Shown here: in pieces, positions 1 to 9,200 of the stretch | Position numbering within the stretch: the stretch's first letter is position 1 | Layout: each line of letters starts with the position of its first letter | From: Psococerastis gibbosa | Taxonomy: Eukaryota > Arthropoda > Insecta > Psocodea > Psocidae | Length of the DNA: 64,000 bases | Direction of reading: 5' to 3' | NCBI GenBank assembly: GCA_963971405.1 | Contig: OZ020485.1 | Coordinates: forward strand, 7,626,001 to 7,690,000 | The notes under the pieces: generated by a model | What the model saw: the letters and a program-made list of their open reading frames with translations, nothing else | What the model was told of the DNA's origin: nothing | Databases searched by the model: none | Program-made: the position numbers and the translations under genes

Positions 1-34
1 ATTATTCATTCAACTGTGACTCGGTGAGGTAGAT

Positions 35-733
35 ATGGATACTAAAGTTATCAAGAATATTGTCAACATACGCAAAGCTCTGCAGCAAAAGTACCTTAAT
101 CTTAAACGTGATCTACACAATGAGGCTGCTCAGCAAGAGCGAAAGTTAAAACCTGTCTCGAAACCACTACAAGAATTAATTGAGTTGAACAAACAGACAG
201 CACCAGAAAAAACAATAAATAAACCCGGAGTTAGCAAATATTTAGACTTATTTATACCTGATCATTATAATAGGAAAACCATTGATACATACTATGGACT
301 AACACGAAGTAATGAAGGTATATTTAGGCTGGGTTCATACCCTGTACATTTCAATGATGAAGATGATTCAATCACAATCGAAGATAAAACATGGCAAGGT
401 ACATTGGGCTTATATGAATTATTAACCTTGAACAAGCCTGAAAACTATACTCCGGAAGATTTACAAGCTTATAAAGATATGCTGGAAAGAACTGGAGCTC
501 ATTTAACCACTAGTGGTCGTCTGAGGGGCAGTCAACGTTATAAATATCAAAAGATTATTAAACAGCTATTTGGGATAAAATCTGGTGGTGAATACCGGTA
601 TTGGAACGATCCAAATGAACTGGTAGAACGATTACGCTTACTTAATGCATCACATGCTGCAGGACATACAAGTCATCAAAACGAAATCATTGATATTATA
701 AGCGAATTGCGAGAAGCAAATATTATTCAATGA
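35..733 (+). CDS. Polinton-associated hypothetical protein (232 aa)
   Basis: An intact 232-residue frame with no signal peptide or membrane segment. The first 60 residues are basic and probably helical (Lys/Gln/Glu-rich). A central part at about 80-180 has the pattern TWQGTLGLYELLTLNKP, then YTPEDLQAYKDML, then a basic GSQRYKYQKI stretch. From memory this pattern recurs in proteins next to Polinton-type integrases in arthropods and cnidarians, where it is a domain of unknown function (possibly DUF8207; I cannot check). The stop codon overlaps the start of the integrase in an ATGA arrangement at 730-733. The uninterrupted frame suggests a fairly recent insertion. Function unknown; a capsid-associated or DNA-binding role would be speculation. 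Confidence 0.6.
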   Translation: MDTKVIKNIVNIRKALQQKYLNLKRDLHNEAAQQERKLKPVSKPLQELIELNKQTAPEKTINKPGVSKYLDLFIPDHYNRKTIDTYYGLTRSNEGIFRLGSYPVHFNDEDDSITIEDKTWQGTLGLYELLTLNKPENYTPEDLQAYKDMLERTGAHLTTSGRLRGSQRYKYQKIIKQLFGIKSGGEYRYWNDPNELVERLRLLNASHAAGHTSHQNEIIDIISELREANIIQ

Positions 734-1644
734 AGCAAGCTTTGGTTGATGAAATTCATCGGCCTGCTCGACGGAATTATCCTCGACGTCATGTGACTCT
801 TAAAGGAATGCATGATTTATGGCAAGCAGATCTAGTGGAAATGATTCCATATTCAAGGATTAATAAAGGATATAAATATATTCTAACAGTGATAAATGCA
901 TTCACAAAATTCGGTTATGCAGAAGCAGTAAAAACTAAATCTATGAAGAATGTTACTGAAGCTTTCATAAAAATTCTCAATAGAGCTCCACAAGCTCCTG
1001 CTCACCTCCAGTCAGATATGGGACTAGAATTTTTCAACATGCGAATGAAAAGTCTTCTAAAACAATATAGCATTAATCATTATGCTACGTATTCTACACT
1101 GAAAGCTTCAATTATTGAACGCTGGAATCGCACTCTGAAAAATCGAATGTGGAAGGAATTCAGCTTGCAGGGAAATTATAAGTGGTTGCATTTACTACCT
1201 CGTCTAGTGCAACAATATAACACTACCAAGCATAGGACGATTAACATGTGTCCTGCTGATGTGCGAGAAGAACATGAAGCAAAATTATTATCCATGTATA
1301 ATGCTGTTGATGTGAAAGGTACTATCAAGCAGAAATTTCAAGAGGGTGATCCTGTCAGAATCAGCAAGCAAAAAGCCTTATTTGAGAAGGGTTACCAACC
1401 GAACTGGTCTACAGAAGTATTTCGCGTGCGTCTAGTACAACCTACTCGACCTACCACCTATCTCCTTGAGGCTATGGATGGCGAACCCATCTTGGGCTCA
1501 TGGTATATGGAAGAGTTGCAGAAAACTAAGCATCCAGATGTATATTTGGTGGAGAAAGTTTTGAAAAAGTCTAAGGATAAATTATATGTGAAATGGCTTG
1601 GTTTCCCGAAACCTACATGGATTAATAAAACTGATATTTTATAA
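730..1644 (+). CDS. Polinton-type integrase with C-terminal chromodomain (304 aa)
   Basis: A retroviral-type DDE integrase that would join the element ends to host DNA. The RNase H-like core spans about residues 25-180. Likely catalytic residues are D34 (in WQADLVEM), D96 (in LQSDMG) and E130 (in KASIIERWNRTLK), giving 33 residues between the second D and E, close to the usual 35. The expected Asn after the second Asp is replaced by Met (DMG, not DNG). Residues about 195-255 look like an SH3-like DNA-binding segment. The C terminus (DVYLVEKVLKK, then LYVKWLGFPKPTW) is a chromodomain that could target modified histones. No HHCC zinc finger is seen at the N terminus, although residues 1-22 are basic. 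Its ATG overlaps the stop of the preceding frame. Confidence 0.85.
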   Translation: MKQALVDEIHRPARRNYPRRHVTLKGMHDLWQADLVEMIPYSRINKGYKYILTVINAFTKFGYAEAVKTKSMKNVTEAFIKILNRAPQAPAHLQSDMGLEFFNMRMKSLLKQYSINHYATYSTLKASIIERWNRTLKNRMWKEFSLQGNYKWLHLLPRLVQQYNTTKHRTINMCPADVREEHEAKLLSMYNAVDVKGTIKQKFQEGDPVRISKQKALFEKGYQPNWSTEVFRVRLVQPTRPTTYLLEAMDGEPILGSWYMEELQKTKHPDVYLVEKVLKKSKDKLYVKWLGFPKPTWINKTDIL

Positions 1645-1657
1645 ATATAACTTTATT

Positions 1658-2161
1658 TTAATCAACCTCATCATGATCAATGAAACAATAGACATCTTGA
1701 AACCATTTCTGTAGTTTCTTCAAATTTATCAACGCGCAGTTTCCCGTGTGAATGCATTGTTTAGCTTCTACAGGTGGTAACTTCTGAAAACTTGCCAGAA
1801 CCACAGAGTCCAAGTCATATACAACACGTTCTAGTATTCCTGCAAGCCATACTTGCTTCTCTCCTCCTTTAGTAGCAATTCTAGTATACTGATTAGCAAA
1901 CTCAAGTAAAATGTTCTTTAGCCAAATGTAGTTCACGTTCCCCTCTTCCCAACGAAGTTTATGGAGATTATTTGTGCTCCATGTGTTGCTGCTTTTTACT
2001 TGAGCTGTAAGATTGGCGAATGGAAAGGGTGGACGGAAAAACCAATGCTCATACTGGTCATCGTATGCAGGGCCCATAGCCAATTCTTTGATGATGAAAT
2101 TGTTTTCATTATCTTTGAAACCTTGAAACTCAACTATTCCCAGCGGTTTCATCATGTTCAA
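1658..2161 (-). CDS. Hypothetical protein with FQGFKDNENNFIIKELA motif (167 aa)
   Basis: Convergent with the integrase, leaving 13 bp between the two stops. The N-terminal pattern IVEFQGFKDNENNFIIKELA, a following HWFFRPPFPFANL, and a late CIHTGNCALINLKKLQKWF recur, as far as I remember, in many unannotated arthropod proteins linked to virus-like mobile elements. The spaced Cys/His residues near the C terminus (C-x-H-x3-C) could bind a metal. No signal peptide or membrane helix. The first 32 bp overlap the end of the upstream minus-strand frame in another reading frame, so the two may be separate genes or one protein split by a frameshift. Function unknown. Confidence 0.5.
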   Translation of the reverse strand: MNMMKPLGIVEFQGFKDNENNFIIKELAMGPAYDDQYEHWFFRPPFPFANLTAQVKSSNTWSTNNLHKLRWEEGNVNYIWLKNILLEFANQYTRIATKGGEKQVWLAGILERVVYDLDSVVLASFQKLPPVEAKQCIHTGNCALINLKKLQKWFQDVYCFIDHDEVD

Positions 2162-2831
2162 CAGTCTGGTTCATACTGACTTGAGGTCGCTCCAACCAGT
2201 GCTTAAGTATCACAGAGCACAATTCATTTTCATAGATGGTTATAATTTCTAAATATATACGATTTGATTGATTTCGATACTTCTTCGACACTAGTTTACA
2301 ACGAACATCCTCGATAGTTGCTACTATTGGAGTTGGTGATTGCACAAACTGTAAAAAAGCTTCCATTGAAACGTCATCTGTTTCCAAGTCCATGTATACG
2401 TCTTTCAAGATATTTTTTAAGTGGAAGTTAGCCTGCATCTTCTTCTCCTCCAACTCACAGCATACAATATGAAGAATAGCTTTCAATGCTTGTATGTTCT
2501 CAATATTTACTCTAGATAGCTTAATGTGTGATGATGGAGACTTCATTTCCAATTCATTATCATTCGTTAACATCATCGTCAGGTTTGACTTGATGAAATT
2601 AGGTGTCCATAGTATATTTCCGTTGTAGCATACTGTTTTCTTACGGAGATATAATCGAAATAATGGTAATGTTGCACACCAGAACTCCCATTCAATCATA
2701 TTGAATGCAATTTCCTGATCTTTATCAACAACTACGACGTATACTTCGAATTCTGATGTTTTGAATTGTAATCCAACAATAACACTTTGTCCATCACGAA
2801 GCGGATAATATGTGGTAAAGACACCCTTCAT
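2130..2831 (-). CDS. Hypothetical protein, Polinton-associated (233 aa)
   Basis: The frame opens with MKGVFTTYYPLRDGQSVIVG and is rich in alternating hydrophobic beta-type segments (EVYVVVVDKDQEIAF) in its first 80 residues. The second half is helical and acidic. No signal peptide, no transmembrane helix, no motif I can name. It is the upstream partner of the 1658-2161 frame and overlaps it by 32 bp. Its start lies next to the tandem repeats that begin at 2860, whose first bases may act as its upstream region. I do not recognise the family; it could be an accessory or structural protein of the element. Confidence 0.4.
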   Translation of the reverse strand: MKGVFTTYYPLRDGQSVIVGLQFKTSEFEVYVVVVDKDQEIAFNMIEWEFWCATLPLFRLYLRKKTVCYNGNILWTPNFIKSNLTMMLTNDNELEMKSPSSHIKLSRVNIENIQALKAILHIVCCELEEKKMQANFHLKNILKDVYMDLETDDVSMEAFLQFVQSPTPIVATIEDVRCKLVSKKYRNQSNRIYLEIITIYENELCSVILKHWLERPQVSMNQTVEHDETAGNS

Positions 2832-2859
2832 TTTCTAACGACCGATTGCAACTGATGCA

Positions 2860-3715
2860 AAAACAAAAATCACTTTAGCTTACAATGGACTGTCGGCGAG
2901 GGGAAGGTGTTTGTACGGTGCGGAGGGGGGGGGGGGTAAGCACCATTTGTAAAATCACTTAGCTTACAATGGACCACCTGGTGTGATGGGTGTACTGAGT
3001 TATATGCACCTGGTGATTCACAACAGGTTTGAACCTGCACTCTGTTTACCAAATCAATACTTCCCTTCAACCTAAGTGTTGGATAGATTTACGAAAACAA
3101 AAATCCCTTTAGCTTACAATGGACTGTCGGCGAGGGGAAGGTGTTTGTACGGTGCGGAGGGGGGGGGGGGTAAGCACCATTTGTAAAATCACTTAGCTTA
3201 CAATGGACCACCTGGTGTGATGGGTGTACTGAGTTATATGCACCTGGTGATTCACAACAGGTTTGAACCTGCACTCTGTTTACCAAATCAATACTTCCCT
3301 TCAACCTAAGTGTTGGATAGATTTACGAAAACAAAAATCACTTTAGCTTACAATGGACTGTCAGCGAGGGGTAGATTTATTAATGGCTTGTTTGTTTGAA
3401 CCATTAGACGGCTGTACAGAGTTATATGCACCTGGTGATTCACAACAGGTTTGAACCTGCACTCTGTTTACCAAATCAATACTTCCCTTCAATATAAGTG
3501 TTGGATAGATTTACGAAAACAAAAATCACATTAGCTTACAATGGACTGTCCGCGAGGGGTAGATTTATTAATGTGTTGTTTGTCTGAACCATTAGACGGC
3601 TGTACAGAGTTATATGCACCTGGTGATTCACAACAGGTTTGAACCTGCACACGGTTAACTATTTACCAAATCAATACTTCCCATAAACCTATGCTTCGGA
3701 TAGATTTATTAAAAT
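2860..3715. repeat. Tandem repeat inside the Polinton-like element (2 x 234 bp + 2 x about 190 bp)
   Basis: Units start at about 2860, 3094, 3328 and 3517 with the phrase AAACAAAAATC followed by TTAGCTTACAATGGACTGTC. The first two units are nearly identical and carry a run of 9-10 G and an internal second copy of the TTAGCTTACAATGGAC phrase. The last two lack about 45 bp of that part. All share GTTATATGCACCTGGTGATTC. The frames read through them (66-71 aa) are by-products of the duplication. It lies between the minus-strand cluster and the small 3977-4282 gene, so it could be a control region; that is inference. Confidence 0.85.
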
Positions 3716-3976
3716 TAATTAGCTAATGTACTCGTTTAATTATTTGATTTACATCATTTCATAGTCTATGATTATGATAACCCTTCACAGTTCAAGTTCT
3801 CGATTATGACTGAAGCAATAGCTTGTTTCTTTCAAACATTAGTTTTTAATACTCATCATCATCTAACTGTAAGCTTAAAATTAGTTATGCAATTAATAAA
3901 ACAAAAATATATATAGAAATTATCCATATATTTACATTATTTCTGTAGTTTACAATAATAATACATCATGAAATAT

Positions 3977-4282
3977 TCATTCTATGATCTGTAGGTTGAC
4001 ACTATTTTTTCCCCGATGGCTTGAAACGATAAGATACATCTCAGCTCCTGGAGTAACTTCACTTTGTTGAAAGGCTGGCAGATATTGTTGAGGCACAAAA
4101 CATTCCACGACTTCTTTTTCCAATCCTCGCAGTATGACTTTTACAGCTGGTCCATATTCTGTTTTTTCGATTTGCACTATTTTCAATATTAGGTATTTAA
4201 CTCCAATCACTAGTTTTCGCATTGGTATGGTAGGCCCGGCTACTTGGTTGATGGCATTAACTTTATTGAATAGAGATGTCAT
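3977..4282 (-). CDS. Small hypothetical protein, possible OB-fold (101 aa)
   Basis: Intact frame starting MTSLFNKVNAINQVAGPTIP. The middle (KYLILKIVQIEKTEYGPAVK, then ECFVPQQYLPAF, then MYLIVSSHRG) alternates beta strands in a way that fits a small OB-like single-strand DNA-binding fold. Short proteins with this KYxIL...KTxYG...V/LP pattern recur in arthropod mobile elements and viruses, from memory. It is on the minus strand, same as the 1658-2831 genes but separated by 1.1 kb of repeats. The ATG is followed downstream by a long open frame with no internal stop. The OB-fold call is an inference from pattern only. Confidence 0.45.
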   Translation of the reverse strand: MTSLFNKVNAINQVAGPTIPMRKLVIGVKYLILKIVQIEKTEYGPAVKVILRGLEKEVVECFVPQQYLPAFQQSEVTPGAEMYLIVSSHRGKNSVNLQIIE

Positions 4283-4414
4283 GTTGTAAGATTATACAAT
4301 TTTACTTATAAAGTGGTATTACTTGAGTCTTGAATGAAGGTTTGGCTTCAACTAAGCTCCTCAACCCAAGGCGATGCCTTTTGTAACGACACATTTGGAA
4401 CATTCTAGATGTAC

Positions 4415-4860
4415 GCTGTACGGGGAGGGGGGGGGGGTGCGTCATAGACCACCCACCTGGTACAGAGATAGATAGACAACGGGATAAGCACGGCGGGGTA
4501 CAAAGACCACCCACGAAGAAGAAAGAAGAAGAAAGAAATGTTTTAATTCAATTAACACCATAAAAAAAAAATCAAAATATAACTCTGTATCTCACAAATT
4601 AGTAATTATAAAAAAAAAACAATCATAGTGCCATAGAAAGACCACCCACGGGTCTCGACGGGGGGGGGATAAGCGCCAGAACCTCAGACCACCCACGAGG
4701 GGTAGCATGACGGGGGGTGGGGTAGATGGGGTAGCTCGACGGGGGGTGGGGTAAGCGCCAGAACCTCAGACCACCCACGAGGGGTAGCATGACGGGGGGT
4801 GGGGTAGATGGGGTAGCTCGACGGGGGGTGGGGTAAGCGCCAGAACCGCCCTTTCTATAC
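4415..4860. repeat. G-rich low-complexity DNA with 82-bp tandem repeat
   Basis: The motif GACCACCCACGAGGGGTAGC recurs with runs such as GACGGGGGGTGGGGTA. The best-preserved part (about 4655-4850) has a period of 82 bp, about 2.4 copies. Looser relatives flank it at 4415-4520 and 4640. The G-runs are strongly biased to the plus strand, which could favour G-quadruplex formation. Frames here are not genes. Confidence 0.8.
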
Positions 4861-4987
4861 TACTTACAGTACCTACATTTATCAACTCAATTCTTTATTT
4901 TTTATTTTTTTAATGTTTGAAGTTAAAAGATTGAAATAGGAAGAGCAATTATTTCATTATTCAAGAATCATTTACTATACTAGAGAA

Positions 4988-5600
4988 CATTGGCGTAAAT
5001 AGGGGGTCCTGGGGGGGGGGGGGCTGGGCCCCCCAGGTCCACCCGTAGCCCCGCACCAGGATTTCTGAATTTCTGGTGACAAAGAAGTTATGAAAGCGAA
5101 AGGCATAATATTCACTATAACGAAAGGAAAATTAATTTTTAGTATGCTTATTTCACATGATAGACAAAATCATGAAAAAAATTAACATATTGACCAAGTA
5201 CTTTTACAAAAATATATTACTCAAAATGATTAAAACCCCAATATTTCAGGCCTATTTTTTAGGGTCCCCCTCAGTGGTAAGTATATTCCTCGGTAAAATC
5301 AACTCTCAACTATTCTGCTTGCAAAATGCGTGAAACCTCCCTAATTTGGGCCTATTCATCAATTTTTTTCTCGGGGGGAGACCCCCGGGCCCCCCTTTCT
5401 CCAGGGTAGAATATTCGTAAACCCTCCCTAATTTGGGCCTATTCATCAATTTTTTCTCCGGGGGAGACCACGGGCTCCCCTTTCTCCAGGGTATAATATG
5501 CGTAAAACGTCATTAATTTAGGCCCATTTATCGATTTCTTTTCTCCGGGGGTCCTAAAGCCCCCCCCCCCCCCCAGAAATTTTGGGAATTGACGCCAATG
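4988..5600. mobile_element. Non-autonomous hAT-like element, family CATTGGCGTAAATA
   Basis: Ends CATTGGCGTAAAT and TTGACGCCAATG form imperfect terminal inverted repeats flanked by an exact 8-bp direct repeat, CTAGAGAA (4980-4987 and 5601-5608), as hAT transposases produce. The interior has a G run and C run next to the two ends, and two to three tandem units of roughly 110 bp containing GGGAGACCCCCGGG and AATGCGTAAAACC-type phrases. No transposase frame. The same family recurs at 59272-60135 and, truncated, at 23257. Confidence 0.85.
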
Positions 5601-5608
5601 CTAGAGAA

Positions 5609-6202
5609 TATATTTAAAATTAAATTTTAAAAAGATAAAATAATATAATTCGTTGTACCGTACTGTTTATTACTCGGAGGGGCCACTCTTAATTTACTTA
5701 TAATTTTTTTGGGTACCTGCTACAGCGAATAAGACATTAAAAATTTAATTTATCAACACATACAGTGAATAAGTACCTAACTAAAGTAAGTACTTTTTTA
5801 TACTGTGCCGTATTTAAGGAATTTTTATTAATTTTTAATCTAGCTCATCGGTACTACGAGAGATTGTTTGACTGTTATAATGTAAAATTCGCGTACCTAC
5901 TATATATACTATATGAAAAGTCCTTGAACTTATATCAAAGCCATAAATAAAATCGATTCTTTCAAAAGCTCTGCGAAGAGTCTTATGTGTTGAAGAGCAT
6001 CGTTCAGTTAGAAGGTTCCCATCAGCGGTAGGTAATTAAAAGTAGGTCTACTGTAACCTTATTGGTAATTTAAAAAGTTTGGCCTATTTAATGTTATAAT
6101 AATGGGTTAATTGTATATTTTAATTCGCCCATATGGAAAACTAAGACAATTTTCTTTCTTTCTTTTAATAATATTGTTTGCCCATATGGGGAGCAGGCTT
6201 AC
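5609..6202. other. Probable intron 4 of the V-ATPase a gene, no feature
   Basis: AT-rich sequence between the hAT element and exon 4. The 61-codon frame at 5765 has no coding character. I searched the minus strand for the next V-ATPase exon (a Phe-Val-Ala-Gly-Val type start) and did not find it. Confidence 0.5.
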
Positions 6203-6264
6203 CCCAGTCTTGCTCGATTGGCGGTGGTATCATCATTGGCAAAAGTTTTAGCCTCCTCTTCTTG
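6203..6264 (-). CDS. V-ATPase subunit a, coding exon 4
   Basis: Sixty-two nucleotides between acceptor TTTTACAG and donor GTAAGC, encoding [20 protein letters not shown] plus GG of a Gly codon. The Glu-rich start fits the variable linker after the FF(D/N)E motif, and the closing R-L-G fits the step into the conserved LGFVAG region. Confidence 0.85.
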
Positions 6265-9200
6265 CTGTAAAATTGAAAATTAGCTGAGTTATAGTAAAGA
6301 TATTGTATTTTCACTATAGACCTTCCAAATGATATCAATCTGGGGAATCAAACAGTGCCTATATTTTTACCATGAATTTGTATGCAACACGTTACTCAAT
6401 AGTAATGTTAAAAAATACAGTTCTGCATAAGAAGTATATTGCTTATGTAGTATAGGCTAAGTAAAACTAACCACAAGTAAAATGTTAATACGGTAAAAAT
6501 ACAATACCTCATTAAAAAACGTTAAAGTTTTCTCCAAGACATGTCTTAGCTCAGTCAGCTCGAGGTAATTGGCTTGGAGGTTCACGTAGTTGGAACTCAA
6601 TTCCTGAATCTCGGTTTCTGTACGATCGAGTCTTGTCTAGAGTGAAAATAAGGCTGTCATTGGCAAGACAAGTAATAATGTAAGACATAATATTATGATT
6701 TGTTAATTCTGTTTATAAGAGACAACTGGAAGGGGGAAAAGTCTTACTAAGCTATGGTGATTATTTTAGACAGATTCATCTACCTATTGAGATAGCGACC
6801 AATGTTAGACTTTCCGAAAATTTCTTCACAACTTTTCATTTGATAAACCCCTGAGCCTAAAACCACCCTCCGTTAAAAATGTATATATATATGTAAATAT
6901 ATATATATATATATGTATTTATGTATGATGTATATGTATATCGATTTTAGGAAACGCTCTAGCTTCCGTATATATTATCCGATTTTGATTAAACTTGGAC
7001 AAAAATTGATCATACGAATGTCTTGATCGGGTTTGCTAACAAGCTAGATCCACTATTTAGTTACAAGATGGCGGCCGATTGAAACCTTATATAATTCATA
7101 TATCAGTTAATATTGGTTAAATGAATTAAAATCTGACTGAATCTACGATAATGGTAATAAATATTTTTACGGCAATTAAACTATTTTAAGATGGCATCCA
7201 GTCAAAGTGGAAATAATATGATAAATAAAGTTCATAGTCGGCATTGTGGTTCGAAATTTGGAACACAAGATTGTCTTGTGTGTTGGTGTTATGGTCGGGA
7301 AAATAATGATATATTTGTTCATTTTTTATTAGGCTACAAACATAGCGTAGAGGAAAAGCAGGGTCTGCGGAATCTCCATACACCTTATCGACCAGAACCG
7401 AAAGGTATTTTTAATCTTAACCTGGGATTAAAAATGTAAACAAGATAATTTTAGAATTGAAATTACTATTCAAAATTGATTAGTTAACACTATTAATCTG
7501 GTATCAAGCCCCCTGCAGGCCCCTAGCCCCCTGGTAACGGCGGGCCTGCTCAGAACAGTTTTTGAATATATATATAGGCTATGAAGAAATAGATAGAAAC
7601 CAGACCCCTTAAAAAGTCATTTCGTAAAAGAATTGAAGTTGAGCATGTACTATTAGAGCAGTAGCAGACTCTAGGGGGGGGGGGGAGGGACGGCGGATAG
7701 TCTAGGCCCCTCCTTGGCGTCGCCCTTGGTACAAAACGGAGATGATAGGAGGCGGGTTGTTGAGCAGGTCAAGGCCCAACAAGGGTTGTAGCGTCAGATT
7801 AAGAAGACGAAGATAGGCTATGAAGATTCTTGCCGCGCAAGCTAAGGGCAGCCGCCAGGCAGAGGCAGTTAATCGCTTTTACCCTTGCCCCTCCCCCGAG
7901 AACTTCATTTTAGGCACAGTCTATCGCCTTCCTTAGTGAGTGTTTGTGTATTATTACATATCATCGTTGCCCTCTCTTATAAACGATGATATATTATATA
8001 TATATACTATATATATATATATGATGTAAATACAATAATGATTAATTATGCAACGGGAATCATAATAACGTCTACGGATCTACTGGGGGGGGGGGGGCTA
8101 TGGGGGCTATAGCCCGCCCCATTAGGGTCCTCAAAATGCGTAAAACCCCAATGTTTCAGCCCTATTAAAAAAATAGAAATTTAAACGTAGCCCCCCCCCC
8201 CTTGGTCTCATTCTAGATCCGCACCTGCGTCTTGGTAACGTATTTCATTGTAACTAATAAACTTAAGCTCCTAAAAATTAATTTTCATAATCTGTCGGAT
8301 GTTGCCATCACGACCAGGGGCGCCATTTTTTTAGACTCGTATCTGTACTTGGTTAAGTCATGCTTTCTTACGGAAACAATACCAATAATGTCCGAAATCC
8401 ATGGTGTCGTTGCCATTGGGCAGGGGACCTATGGTCCATTAAAAGTCCTTTTAAAAAAAGTAGCCTCTAGGGGTGTCACTTCAATATTTTTCATGGGAGG
8501 GGGGGCAAGATGGCATTCAGGTACATTTTAAAACAAAGTTGCAACAATTTCCTCGTTAGTCAAGATAATTGTCATATTTTTTCAATCACAGCGTAGGGCG
8601 TATGACTCCCCCCCCCCCTCCTGGGACCCCAAATGACGCCCCTGACAAGACGGTGGTTGGCCGACGTGTGTAATAAAGATTTCCGCACTGTTTAGCAATC
8701 CATTTTAGTGAGTAACCACGATTAATTGTTTAATGATGAATAATGATAATGTACTATCTCTTAACTTATCAAATGAACACCGACCTGATTTCACAAAAGC
8801 ATTTTCCAGTCATTGTTTCATTATCTTGTTTATTAAAATCACTTCTAATCATGGCAATCGTGATAACTTTTTATTCTCTTGTTCACTTACAGCAGTGATC
8901 TAGTTGTAGATACCAATAAAATTTGGTATTCATAGAGGTATGAATCACATTAAGTGTTGTAATCATGTCAGCGATCCAGAACGGGCTGTTTGCTTCCCTC
9001 GGAGATTCAGAACGATCCTTACGATTTGACGAGTTGACACAGATATAAAATTGAGTTTTCCTTTATGGTCATACACTACATACACTCAAGACGTTCCCTA
9101 CGGCTCAAGGCAACGACTCTGTACAACGCACTAAGCAAGGACTTTAATTACACATCAACAAGTAAAAGTATCCCAGACAACACTGACAGTAATACAATAC

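Larger units (their letters stand above)
1..4300. mobile_element. Polinton/Maverick-like element, partial
   Basis: A cluster of densely packed intronless frames: two on the plus strand (35-1644) and three on the minus strand (1658-2831 and 3977-4282), separated by tandem repeats. The integrase with a C-terminal chromodomain is the diagnostic gene and is typical of Polinton/Maverick DNA transposons and related virus-like elements. No protein-primed DNA polymerase B, packaging ATPase, protease or capsid gene is visible, and I see no terminal inverted repeats, so this is a fragment or is cut by the window edge. The right limit near 4300 is a guess set by the last frame. It lies downstream of V-ATPase exon 4 and probably inside the next intron. 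Confidence 0.6.

Noticed and set aside
2870-3304. Two near-identical 66-71 codon minus-strand frames
   Set aside because: They are read through the 234-bp tandem repeat including its G run; no domain and no independent support.
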